From NCBI RefSeq assembly GCF_029223195.1, contig NZ_JARHUF010000001.1, forward strand, positions 62,001 to 126,000: 64,000 nt of DNA, read 5' to 3'. The stretch is from Vibrio sp. CAU 1672 (GTDB lineage Bacteria > Pseudomonadota > Gammaproteobacteria > Enterobacterales > Vibrionaceae). Of this stretch, positions 26,137 to 34,147 are shown piece by piece. Each line of letters begins with the position of its first letter. Position 1 is the stretch's first letter. A model generated the notes under the pieces. The model ran no database searches. It saw only the letters and a list, made by a program, of their open reading frames with translations, and was not told where the DNA came from. The position numbers and the translations under genes were made by a program.

Positions 26137-27132
26137 CTAAGACACGATTTTAATACCACACTGGTCAAACAGACGTTGCCAGAACTTAACATGCTCTAAT
26201 GTCCCACGCCGAAATGCTCTGTGATCTGCATGAATGGGGTACTCGTAACCACGAGCAGAAATGCGCTCCTCAAATAGCATCAACGGCATTGACAGTTCAT
26301 TAAACATACTGTCCAGATAGGACAAATATGGCTGTACGTCGGCAATAAAAATAGAATGAAATACATTTCTCAGATAGCGAAGTTTGCTCTCATCGCGATT
26401 TGGCCCGCAAACAATACGTTCACGATGATTATTGAGAAGGATTGTCGTGGCGTCAAGCCAGTGGGTTGCGCGGACTATTGAAAAATATAACTTTCCGATC
26501 AGTCGCGTCTTCTCGATTTTTTCCTGGTAAGAGGCCACCCCGACATCGGGAAGCTGGTGGCTGACGCCTTTCGGCGTGATATACAACTTCTGCAACAGCT
26601 CAAAGGCCTGTCTTACGTGAGTTACACTGCCACTGCCTTCATTAACGAGCCAGGATGCTGCAGTGACTTGCTTTCGCATTGCGTCGCTGGTTAACAACAG
26701 GTTGTCGAGATGCCATTCCAGATGATCCCATTTCTGTTGATTCAGTGCCATCAGAGTATGGTACTCACTCTCACTCAAATTATACTCGGTTAAACAGTGA
26801 TTCATGGTTTTAAGTAACTGTATCTGGTAATCCAAATCATGAAACGCGTCCCAGACTTTGCCGTGTTGTGAGTTCTTTTCCGCGAGCAGGTGAAACAAGC
26901 CGCATTGTCGTAACTGATAGCTTTCAAGTAAACCGATGGTTAATCTCGGTGTCTCGCGAAACAGTTTTCGCTTCGATGGTAGCGTTATCGCCGGGGAGGT
27001 TCGCACAAGCGAAGGCTCCACACCAAGCACGTTAGCCAGGCGTTGATTATAGCGAACAAAACGTTCTTCCTCCGCATTCCATCGTCCACACCCGACAAGC
27101 AGAATCAGTAAACTTAAGTATAAAACTTTCAA
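26137..27132 (-). CDS. DUF3080 family lipoprotein
   Basis: A protein of 331 residues from a TTG start that has AAAGGA 6 bases upstream. This start gives a clean lipoprotein signal, MKVLYLSLLILLVGC; the first upstream ATG would add 20 polar residues before it. The body is mostly helical and contains RFVRYNQRLANVLGVEP and a closing FDQCGIKIV, which I recognise as DUF3080. Function is unknown. It is convergent with the DNA ligase gene (7-base gap) and downstream of norM on the same strand, separated from it by a terminator. Confidence 0.78.
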   Translation of the reverse strand: MKVLYLSLLILLVGCGRWNAEEERFVRYNQRLANVLGVEPSLVRTSPAITLPSKRKLFRETPRLTIGLLESYQLRQCGLFHLLAEKNSQHGKVWDAFHDLDYQIQLLKTMNHCLTEYNLSESEYHTLMALNQQKWDHLEWHLDNLLLTSDAMRKQVTAASWLVNEGSGSVTHVRQAFELLQKLYITPKGVSHQLPDVGVASYQEKIEKTRLIGKLYFSIVRATHWLDATTILLNNHRERIVCGPNRDESKLRYLRNVFHSIFIADVQPYLSYLDSMFNELSMPLMLFEERISARGYEYPIHADHRAFRRGTLEHVKFWQRLFDQCGIKIVS

Positions 27133-27190
27133 GATAAATCCTTTGTTTTTATTACCTATTATCTTTACTGAGTATGGGCAGCAATCGATC

Positions 27191-27219
27191 AAAAAAGCCA
27201 GCAGCTATTGGCTACTGGC
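27191..27219 (-). terminator. rho-independent terminator of norM
   Basis: Minus strand stem GCCAGTAGC / GCTGCTGGC (one mismatched pair) with a 5-base loop, followed by TTTTTT. Confidence 0.8.
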
Positions 27220-27257
27220 TTTATAAACTTTCAACGCGTGTTAGGGTGAGCTAAACG

Positions 27258-28628
27258 TTATTGGTGAGAAAAGTTTAACTGGACTTGTTGATCCTGACGA
27301 TGCATCCAGCGTAACCGGACACCAAGCAAAATAGCCGCTGAGGACAGGCCGATAATAAATCCGAGCCAGAATCCCTGAGCCCCCATAGGTTCCACAATCC
27401 AGTCTGTACGGCCGAGAATGTAGCCTATTGGTAAACCTAATATCCAGTAAGCGATAAACGTTCGGTTAAAGATTGCTCGCATATCTTTATAGCCACGTAA
27501 CGCACCGGCGGCGATGACCTGCACCGCATCGGTACACTGGTAAACCGCGGCAAGGATCAGCAACTGCATCGCTAAGTCTAACACCTCGGGATTATCGGAA
27601 TAGAGCAGGCCAATTTGCTCTCTAAATGCAACGGTTAATACCGCCGTACACACTGAAAGAGCCACGCCGACCATTATCCCCACGCGTGAAGCCACACGGG
27701 CGCCATCAACGCTTTCTTCACCCAATCGATGTCCGACCCGAATACTGACTGCGGCACCAATACTCATTGGCAGCATAAATACCAGTGATGAAAAATTGAT
27801 TGCCACTTGATGCGCTGCGACGATGACTGGGCCAAGGGGTGACACCAAAAGCGCGACAACAGCAAATAATGTAACTTCAAAGAACAGTGCTGCGGCGACC
27901 GGGAAGCCTAACTTAAACAGACGCAGTTGAGCCTTCCATTGAGGACGGTGAAACGTGTTAAACAAATGGATGCTTTTGAATCTGCGTGACGTTGTCACAT
28001 AAGCTAGCAGTAACAAAAACATCGCCCAGTAAACGATGGTCGTCGCGACACCACAACCGACACCACCAAGAGCCGGAGCACCCATTTTGCCGTAGACAAA
28101 AATCCAGTTGAGCGGGATGTTCAGCAACAAACCAACAAAACCAATCACCATAGCAGGTTTGGTCAGTGACATACCGTCGGTAAAACTGCGCAACGTTTGA
28201 AACAGCAGAAATGCAGGCACCGCATACATCACCGCATGAATATAGCCGATGGTTTTTTCTGCCATTAGCGGTTCTACATTCATGAAGCTAAGGATAAACT
28301 GGGTCTGAAACAAAACCATAATGATCGGAAAACTGACCAGTAATGCCAGGGTAATACCTTGCTGAATCTCATATGAGATTTTGTCACGCTGACCTGAGCC
28401 ATTGAGCTGTGCAACGACAGGAACCAGTGCCATCAGCAAGCCGACACCAAACAGAATCGCCGGCAACCAAATACTGGCAGCCACTGAAACGGCGGCCATA
28501 TCAGTAGCACTGACACCACCGGCCATAACGGTGTCAACAAACCCCATACCGGTTTGCGCAACAGATGCGATTAATACTGGGGTGGCGAGTTTTACTAAAC
28601 TCAAAGCTTCTTCTTTATAGCGATGCAC
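27258..28628 (-). CDS. norM: MATE family Na+-driven multidrug efflux pump NorM
   Basis: A 456-residue transporter with 12 predicted membrane helices in two homologous halves, exporting cationic drugs, dyes and fluoroquinolones in exchange for Na+. The start [20 protein letters not shown] and motifs [11 protein letters not shown] (helix 1) and [17 protein letters not shown] (helix 7) match Vibrio NorM as I recall it. Residues of the cation site are retained: Glu in helix 7 (FFEVTLF) and Asp in helix 10 (YQCTDAVQV). It is divergent from ribE, as in other vibrios. An exact matS site lies within the gene. Confidence 0.93.
   Translation of the reverse strand: MHRYKEEALSLVKLATPVLIASVAQTGMGFVDTVMAGGVSATDMAAVSVAASIWLPAILFGVGLLMALVPVVAQLNGSGQRDKISYEIQQGITLALLVSFPIIMVLFQTQFILSFMNVEPLMAEKTIGYIHAVMYAVPAFLLFQTLRSFTDGMSLTKPAMVIGFVGLLLNIPLNWIFVYGKMGAPALGGVGCGVATTIVYWAMFLLLLAYVTTSRRFKSIHLFNTFHRPQWKAQLRLFKLGFPVAAALFFEVTLFAVVALLVSPLGPVIVAAHQVAINFSSLVFMLPMSIGAAVSIRVGHRLGEESVDGARVASRVGIMVGVALSVCTAVLTVAFREQIGLLYSDNPEVLDLAMQLLILAAVYQCTDAVQVIAAGALRGYKDMRAIFNRTFIAYWILGLPIGYILGRTDWIVEPMGAQGFWLGFIIGLSSAAILLGVRLRWMHRQDQQVQLNFSHQ
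27986..27998. promoter_or_regulatory. matS site (MatP binding)
   Basis: GTGACGTTGTCAC is an exact match to GTGACRNYGTCAC, 8.5 kb from the other exact site and 9.1 kb from dif. It lies within norM. Confidence 0.8.
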
Positions 28629-28785
28629 GAACGACTCCAGAGCGGAACTTACTAAAGTGAAAGAGAGGGGTGTTGAGGATTCGAAGGCCAGAACTGATTA
28701 TTGGTTGATTTTACTCACCACAAGGTGGAAAAATACCGCTACGAAACTCCGCGCAGATGATAAACAATTGTCTGTCCAGATGCTA

Positions 28786-28836
28786 TACCTTAATGACCCG
28801 GTGCCAACTGCAAAGTTGCAACAGGTCATTAAGGTA
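28786..28836. repeat. long inverted repeat in the ribE leader
   Basis: Perfect 13-bp arms TACCTTAATGACC (28786-28798) and GGTCATTAAGGTA (28824-28836) flank 25 bases. These contain a smaller hairpin, CAACT-GCAA-AGTTG. The element ends 24 bases before the ribE start codon. There is no T-run after it, so it is not a standard terminator. It has no visible FMN-riboswitch (RFN) core sequences. It may be an mRNA structure or a widely spaced operator. Confidence 0.75.
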
Positions 28837-28860
28837 GTAACAAAACAAAGGTACAAACAC

Positions 28861-29475
28861 ATGTTTACAGGTATTGTTCAGGGAACCGCCACAGTTAGCC
28901 AAATTGATAAAAAGCAAGATTTTCAGACCCATGTAATCTTATTACCACCTGAACTCAGCCAAGGACTTGAAGTTGGTGCTTCAGTGGCGCACAACGGCTG
29001 CTGTTTAACCGTAACCAAGATTGATGGTAACCATATAAGTTTTGATTTGATGCAAGCGACTTTAGCGTTAACCAACCTCGGGCAGCTGGGTGTAGGTGAT
29101 GAGGTTAACATTGAACGCGCGGCTAAGTTTGGTGATGAAATTGGTGGCCATAGCATGTCCGGGCATATTAGTTTGGTTGCCGAGATTGATGAGATCATTG
29201 ATACCCCGAATAACCGGACAATCTGGTTTCATCTCCCCAAAGAGAAAATGAAATATGTGTTAGAGAAAGGGTACATCGGCATTGATGGCTGTTCGCTGAC
29301 AATAGGCAATGTTGAAGCGATGCGTTTCTCTGTGCATTTAATTCCCGAAACGTTACAGAGAACCTTGTTTGGCAAAAGAAAAGTAGGTGAATGGGTTAAT
29401 ATCGAATTTGATCCTCAAACTCAGGCTATTGTTGATACCGTCGAACGCGTATTGGCTGCCCGAAACATGGCATAG
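28861..29475 (+). CDS. ribE: riboflavin synthase alpha chain
   Basis: Converts two 6,7-dimethyl-8-ribityllumazines into riboflavin. The 204 residues form two lumazine-binding repeats. The first begins [15 protein letters not shown] and contains [13 protein letters not shown]. The second begins [11 protein letters not shown] and contains [14 protein letters not shown] chose the ATG at 28861 because the protein starts MFTGIVQG across the family; the open frame upstream (from 28657) runs through the leader inverted repeat. Divergent from norM. Confidence 0.95.
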   Translation: MFTGIVQGTATVSQIDKKQDFQTHVILLPPELSQGLEVGASVAHNGCCLTVTKIDGNHISFDLMQATLALTNLGQLGVGDEVNIERAAKFGDEIGGHSMSGHISLVAEIDEIIDTPNNRTIWFHLPKEKMKYVLEKGYIGIDGCSLTIGNVEAMRFSVHLIPETLQRTLFGKRKVGEWVNIEFDPQTQAIVDTVERVLAARNMA

Positions 29476-29485
29476 TCGCGAAAAG

Positions 29486-29512
29486 GGAGCAGAAAACTGC
29501 TCCTTATTATTA
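29486..29512 (+). terminator. probable terminator of ribE
   Basis: Stem GGAGCAG / CTGCTCC with loop AAAA, followed by TTATTATTAG, 10 bases after the ribE stop. The T-run is interrupted. Confidence 0.6.
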
Positions 29513-29530
29513 GTTGCGTAAACTCACCAA

Positions 29531-29725
29531 TTACTCGTAATCATCATCAATAAACAGCTCTACCTTATCCTGTAACTCATCCACTTTCATATTAAGATGG
29601 ATAGCATGACAACATGCAGGGCAGTCATCATAAAACTCTTGATCACCGTTGCTGGCATCCAAGGTTATGCCAATAGAATGACCGCAATGCGGGCATTTTA
29701 CATATCTCTCAGTGTAGTTACGCAT
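29531..29725 (-). CDS. CPXCG-motif cysteine-rich protein
   Basis: A 64-residue protein with two Cys pairs, CPHCG near the N-terminus and CPACC in the middle, forming a probable zinc ribbon, and an acidic C-terminus (ELFIDDDYE). This is the CPXCG small-protein family; function is unknown. AGGAGT upstream supports the ATG at 29725. Convergent with ribE. Confidence 0.85.
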   Translation of the reverse strand: MRNYTERYVKCPHCGHSIGITLDASNGDQEFYDDCPACCHAIHLNMKVDELQDKVELFIDDDYE

Positions 29726-29778
29726 ACATCACTCCTGGTACTGCGATAGGGGCTTTTACTGTCAATATAGGTAAGAAA

Positions 29779-29921
29779 AACAGCCCCTGTTAACTCTGAA
29801 TCAGGCTCGAACTATTTCGAGCCTTTAAATCACTAGTCCCCTTTGATACTAGGTGATGTTGTTGCTAATTGATTCGAAATAAGTACAAAACTTGACCCCA
29901 AACTCACTAGCGATCTTGGGG
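29779..29921 (-). other. structured intergenic region, possible small RNA
   Basis: Between the CPXCG gene and the kinase-like gene (269 bases) there is no ORF but three hairpins: CCCCAA/TTGGGG (29896-29921), AGGCTCGAA-ATAG-TTCGAGCCT (29803-29824, perfect 9-bp stem), and AACAG-GGG-CTGTT followed by TTTCTT on the minus strand (29779-29791). The last could be an intrinsic terminator, so the region might encode a minus-strand RNA or be a long 5' leader of the CPXCG gene. Confidence 0.35.
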
Positions 29922-29994
29922 CCATTAATGTGAAGTGATGTGTGTCGAAGATTTACAATATGAAACATGTTTTATTTTATATAATTCAAATAGT

Positions 29995-30864
29995 TCAATA
30001 GGAAAGCACCCTGGTGACCATGCCTTGAGCCTGTTCTAAATAATGACCGCCAAATAAGTTGCAGTGATTTAAGATGTGGTAGAGATTGTAAATCTCGCGC
30101 CGTTCAACATAGCTGGCACTAAGGGGAGCGACAGATTCATATCCGGCGTAAAAATCGGGATGGAAGCCCCCAAACAATTCAGTCATGGCGATGTCACACT
30201 CACGATCTCCCCAGTAACAAGCAGGATCAAAACAAATCGGTCCCACAGCCGTTAGCGCCGCATTGCCATTCCATAGGTCGCCGTGCAGTAGAGAAGGGGT
30301 CACCGAATGTCCGGACAAATGCCCCTTAACCACGTCGATAAAATCATCAATATCATCGACTAAAGTAACGCCTTTTTCTTTCAATAGCTGAAGTTGCCAG
30401 CCAATTCGCTGTTCAGCAAAAAAGACCGCCCATTTTTTATGCCATTGGTTGGGCTGCAATGTGGAACCTATATAATTATCGGTGTCGAAGCCAAACTCTT
30501 TTTGCTCGCCCCATAAATGCAGTTTGGCAAGTTGCTGACCGAACTCAAAACTGTTTACAGAGTCTTCGAGTGGTTTGGTGGGTAGATAATTAAGGATAAG
30601 AAAAGCGTGGGTTTTGGTCTTTCCGATGTCGACTACTTCAGGAACAAAAACCGTTGAAGTTTCTCTCATAAGGTGAAGACTTTCCGCTTCAGCTTCAAAT
30701 TTAGGCAAGAATTCACGTTCGTTAATTTTTACAAAGTAACGTTGTTCACCATCGTTGATCATATAACTTTCACTAATATCTCCCCCGGAAAGCCTTACCT
30801 TCTCAACAAGTTGATATTCGAACATCAAGGTATCAGAAAGCTGCTGTGTGATTGCTTGCCACAT
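29995..30864 (-). CDS. fructosamine kinase family protein (YniA-like)
   Basis: A 289-residue protein of the fructosamine-3-kinase/aminoglycoside-phosphotransferase fold. It has the Lys of the nucleotide site in RYFVKINE, hinge FLILNYLPTKP, catalytic-loop Asp and Asn in LLHGDLWNGNAA, and metal-binding Asp in CFDPACYWGDRECDIAM. The family phosphorylates ketosamine adducts on proteins, allowing deglycation; the bacterial substrate is uncertain. Start MWQAITQQLSD is chosen because a GAGG site precedes it and relatives start there; an in-frame start 5 codons upstream also exists. Confidence 0.88.
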   Translation of the reverse strand: MWQAITQQLSDTLMFEYQLVEKVRLSGGDISESYMINDGEQRYFVKINEREFLPKFEAEAESLHLMRETSTVFVPEVVDIGKTKTHAFLILNYLPTKPLEDSVNSFEFGQQLAKLHLWGEQKEFGFDTDNYIGSTLQPNQWHKKWAVFFAEQRIGWQLQLLKEKGVTLVDDIDDFIDVVKGHLSGHSVTPSLLHGDLWNGNAALTAVGPICFDPACYWGDRECDIAMTELFGGFHPDFYAGYESVAPLSASYVERREIYNLYHILNHCNLFGGHYLEQAQGMVTRVLSY

Positions 30865-31089
30865 AGAAAACCTCGTCAATTTGTTATATCAACAATAGTT
30901 TAGGCTAACTGGCGCCAGTTTGGCGGGTGATACAGCAAACTTCAGCGATAAAATTGACCTCACTTGCTAAAAAATATGCATATCTGTGAATTAAGTCTCT
31001 TATAATTCCTTCATATTTCGAACTAGCATATGGAGCTATAGGTATACAAGGAGTATTATATTTTTTTTGACATTAGTTCCATAGGTGAC

Positions 31090-32064
31090 ATGAAAATACT
31101 GATTTGTGATGATTCGGCAGTCGCACGAAAGCTGATTTCCCGATCAATCCTACAAGATTCGTCATTGCACCTGCTCGAAGCTCAGGACGGATACGAAGCC
31201 CTCCAAATTATGACAGAACAGAACGTAGACGTTCTGTTTCTGGATTTGACCATGCCTGTTATGGATGGTTTCGAACTGCTTGAAGCTTTACCTGTGAGTA
31301 ATTACCCCACTAAGGTCATCATTGTCTCAGGCGATGTCCAACAAGAGGCTAAACAGCGTTGTCTGGATCTAGGCGCAATAGACTTCCTGGAAAAACCCTT
31401 CACCGAAGAGCAAGTCATCCCACTGTATAAACAGCTAGGGTTACATTATTCATTTGGAACTTCAGCAAATGATATTAATGAAGACATATACTCCTGTGAA
31501 ATCAACAGCCTGGTAAAATTTAAGGAAGTAGCCAATATAGCCTTGGGCAAAGGGGCGGCCATCATGGCTGACCACTTGCATGAGTTTATCCACTTACCAG
31601 TACCACATGTGGGGCCATTATCTTGTGGTGAGCTACATATGATGTTGGTTGATGTCATTGGCCGCGATGGTTCTGTGGCCGTATCACAACGCTTTGTAGG
31701 TGGCGGGATTCATGGTGAAGCGTTGGTTTGCTTGCGAGGTAAAGACATCAACCAAATCGGAGAACGCTTGGGTTACCTGCTCGAGTTTACCCCACACAAC
31801 GAAATCATACTGAACGTTGCAAATTTATTGGTATCATCTTTTTTAATCTCTCTAGGTAATCAATTAGATAAGCAGTTTTCACTCCGCCAACCCGCCATTA
31901 TCGACTCCGTGCCACCTTTTGAAGAGGAAGACTGTGAGTCAGGTCAGCTATTTACCATCGAGTACACCTACATGGCCGAATCGCTTGATTTTAATTGTGA
32001 AGTCTTATTTCTGATTGACAAACCCTCAGTTGAAATCATTTATCAAATAATGGAGTCACTTTAA
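31090..32064 (+). CDS. response regulator with CheC/CheX-like phosphatase domain
   Basis: A 324-residue two-domain protein. Residues 1-120 are a receiver domain with phospho-acceptor Asp52 (VLFLDLTMPVMDG), the conserved Ser in VIIVSGD and Lys in FLEKPF. Residues 140-324 resemble CheC: FKEVANIALGKGAA carries the E-x2-N phosphatase signature. The second equivalent, LNVANLLVSSFLISLG, retains Asn but has Asn in place of Glu. It may dephosphorylate its own or another receiver. Its stop overlaps the start of the next gene (TAATG), so it is coupled to a diguanylate cyclase. No chemotaxis operon is nearby except a lone receptor 2 kb downstream. Confidence 0.82.
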   Translation: MKILICDDSAVARKLISRSILQDSSLHLLEAQDGYEALQIMTEQNVDVLFLDLTMPVMDGFELLEALPVSNYPTKVIIVSGDVQQEAKQRCLDLGAIDFLEKPFTEEQVIPLYKQLGLHYSFGTSANDINEDIYSCEINSLVKFKEVANIALGKGAAIMADHLHEFIHLPVPHVGPLSCGELHMMLVDVIGRDGSVAVSQRFVGGGIHGEALVCLRGKDINQIGERLGYLLEFTPHNEIILNVANLLVSSFLISLGNQLDKQFSLRQPAIIDSVPPFEEEDCESGQLFTIEYTYMAESLDFNCEVLFLIDKPSVEIIYQIMESL

Positions 32065-33035
32065 TGTCAGATATGACGCTAGACATTGCAGATTTTCACT
32101 GGGTAACACAAATCCTGGACACCATGGACTCGGGGCTGGTCGTTTTAGATAAAGACTACCGGGTGTGTGTCTGGAACAGTTTCATGCAATCTTATAGCGG
32201 CGTACTTTCACAGAATATTCTTGGCCAGTGCCTGTTTGAGCATTTTCAAGATTTACCCCGAACCTGGTTGGAGACCAAGATAAAGACCGCCGAAGACTTG
32301 GAAACGCGTTCATTTTCAAGCTGGGAAAACCGACCTTACCTGTTTAAATTTCAAAACTTTTCACCGGTTTCTAACGGAAGTAATTACATGTATCAGGATA
32401 TTGTAATTACGCCATTGCGCTCATTATCTGGTGAGATCAATCATATCGCTATTCAAGTGAATGATGTATCAGAGACCGCACGCAACCGGATCCACCTCCG
32501 GGAAACCAACCAGCATTTGTCAGAAATCAGTCGCAAAGACGGATTAACCGGGCTGTTTAACCGCGCATATTGGGAGCAGTCTTTAAAAGACGAGTTTGCT
32601 AAACTGAAGGTGATGGATGCGGCTTGTTCATTAGTGATTTTTGATATCGATCACTTCAAAAAAGTCAATGACACATACGGCCACCAAACCGGCGACGAAG
32701 TGATTCGCCGCACAGCGAATTTATTACGAAGAACCGCGAGAAGCAGTGATATTTGCGGCCGCTTCGGTGGCGAAGAGTTCACCGTTATTTTGCCCAATAC
32801 CAATCAGGAGCAGGCGAGTTACTTCGCCGAGCGGCTGAGAAAACGCATCGAGCAAGAAATCGTAAAAGTTGAAGACTACCTAATCAATTACACCATCAGC
32901 ATCGGTGTATGTGAGTTCAACTCCAGCTTTGAAAATCACACTCAATGGTTGAAATGCGCAGATTCCGCACTGTATAGCGCGAAAGAAAGTGGTCGTAACC
33001 AAACTTGTTGCCATAGCGCAATTCTAGATGATTAA
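32064..33035 (+). CDS. PAS-GGDEF diguanylate cyclase
   Basis: A 323-residue soluble protein. The N-terminal PAS domain (about 8-135) has LDTMDSGLVVLDKDYRVCVWN. The C-terminal GGDEF domain (about 160-320) has DGLTGLFNRAYWE, DIDHFKKVNDTYGHQTGD and the active-site signature GGEEF at about residue 238. The cyclase should therefore be active and make c-di-GMP. No RxxD inhibitory site is evident five residues before GGEEF (sequence SSDICGRFGGEEF). It is translationally coupled to the receiver-CheC protein upstream, which probably regulates it. Confidence 0.9.
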   Translation: MSDMTLDIADFHWVTQILDTMDSGLVVLDKDYRVCVWNSFMQSYSGVLSQNILGQCLFEHFQDLPRTWLETKIKTAEDLETRSFSSWENRPYLFKFQNFSPVSNGSNYMYQDIVITPLRSLSGEINHIAIQVNDVSETARNRIHLRETNQHLSEISRKDGLTGLFNRAYWEQSLKDEFAKLKVMDAACSLVIFDIDHFKKVNDTYGHQTGDEVIRRTANLLRRTARSSDICGRFGGEEFTVILPNTNQEQASYFAERLRKRIEQEIVKVEDYLINYTISIGVCEFNSSFENHTQWLKCADSALYSAKESGRNQTCCHSAILDD

Positions 33036-33162
33036 AATCCATTCACCTGAAACATGAATCTCCATTTATTTGAAATAAATTAATGAAATTTTCTCTGCAT
33101 GTCTTAGTATTGAAACCAGTTCGCTTTCAGTTCTGAAGGCAGGCATCAAACGGAGAAAAGCA

Positions 33163-33507
33163 GTGGTTGTAGAAACCGAAGGATACCTGGCTCTAATCGA
33201 GCATCTGTCACTTAATTTGGATATTTTCACGACCGAGGTTGGTGATACTGGTACAGAAAGCATTGAAGACGTGGTTACCGATATGGTCGCGTCAAACATC
33301 ATGGCCATTTTTGAACAAAATCCAGAGTTGCACTCCAGTGTTCGTTTTAAACTGCTCAAAGAGGCGGATGCTGTTGTCGAGGACCTGGGCGAAGTTTTAG
33401 CGGGAGTGTGGAACAAAAAAGCCACCAATGAGCAGATCGCCTTTCTGGAAGAGTACATCGCATTAGTTAAAAACCTATTTGATACTGCGGTAGCAACTTA
33501 CGATTAA
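33163..33507 (+). CDS. DUF3802 family protein
   Basis: A 114-residue helical, acidic protein starting with GTG (MVVETEGYLALIEHLSLNL). It is recognised as DUF3802, a family restricted to Vibrio and relatives. No signal peptide or membrane segment is seen, and function is unknown. Convergent with the NlpC/P60 gene 14 bases downstream. Confidence 0.75.
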   Translation: MVVETEGYLALIEHLSLNLDIFTTEVGDTGTESIEDVVTDMVASNIMAIFEQNPELHSSVRFKLLKEADAVVEDLGEVLAGVWNKKATNEQIAFLEEYIALVKNLFDTAVATYD

Positions 33508-33521
33508 AGTGTCGAGAAGGG

Positions 33522-34010
33522 TTAGATATTAACCCTTCTTATCTGCCAAAATTTATCAGCCCAATAGGGTGTGTCAATTCGGGAAATGATAACCCCTTTA
33601 GACGTTGACGCATGCATGAATTGCTTATTACCCAGATAAATACCTACATGGTAAACGTTTCTACGCGTCTTGAAAAAGACCAGGTCACCTTGCTTCGCTT
33701 CATTCCAACTTAATTGCTTGCCTTTAATTGACTGCTGCTTAGCTGTTCTTGGCAGAGACAGCTGGTATGCCTCCAAAAATGCTTTTTGTACAAAAGCAGA
33801 GCAGTCAATTCCTGATTTTTGCGTACCACCCAGGCGGTAGGGGGTGCCATACCATTCTCGATAAAATTGGTACAACTGCGGGTTACCTGACAACAAGTGG
33901 TTCGCTGGTTGGCTGTGTGTGCTTTGGAAGGCTTCCGGAATTGGTTCGGAAGAACATGCTATTAGTATAGAACTGAATACTAAAGAGAATATTACATTCT
34001 GAAGTCGCAT
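33522..34010 (-). CDS. NlpC/P60 family lipoprotein, putative cell-wall peptidase
   Basis: A 162-residue protein with lipobox SILIAC (Cys about 19) and an NlpC/P60 domain. The catalytic Cys is in KSGIDCSAFVQKAF, the His in NVYHVGIYLG, and a third polar residue, His, in FMHAS. These enzymes cleave the D-Glu to meso-DAP bond in peptidoglycan stems. It is probably anchored to the outer membrane, facing the wall. It is divergent from the chemoreceptor gene. A GTG one codon upstream is an alternative start. Confidence 0.88.
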   Translation of the reverse strand: MRLQNVIFSLVFSSILIACSSEPIPEAFQSTHSQPANHLLSGNPQLYQFYREWYGTPYRLGGTQKSGIDCSAFVQKAFLEAYQLSLPRTAKQQSIKGKQLSWNEAKQGDLVFFKTRRNVYHVGIYLGNKQFMHASTSKGVIISRIDTPYWADKFWQIRRVNI

Positions 34011-34147
34011 CACCTTTCATCCTTGTGACTTATTTCTGAAATATTACCGTCATAACCAACTCATAGTATTGGTTGCAACTCTCCGTTTTTTATCGCTTTT
34101 ATGCCTCTGAAGCGAGAATGGCGGAATAACCCATCAAAGAACAATTA

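Noticed and set aside
28657..28860. N-terminal extension of ribE by 68 codons
   Set aside because: The family starts at MFTGIVQG, and the extension would run through the strong inverted repeat.
28657..28860. FMN riboswitch in front of ribE
   Set aside because: The conserved RFN core segments are not recognisable; only an unrelated inverted repeat is present.
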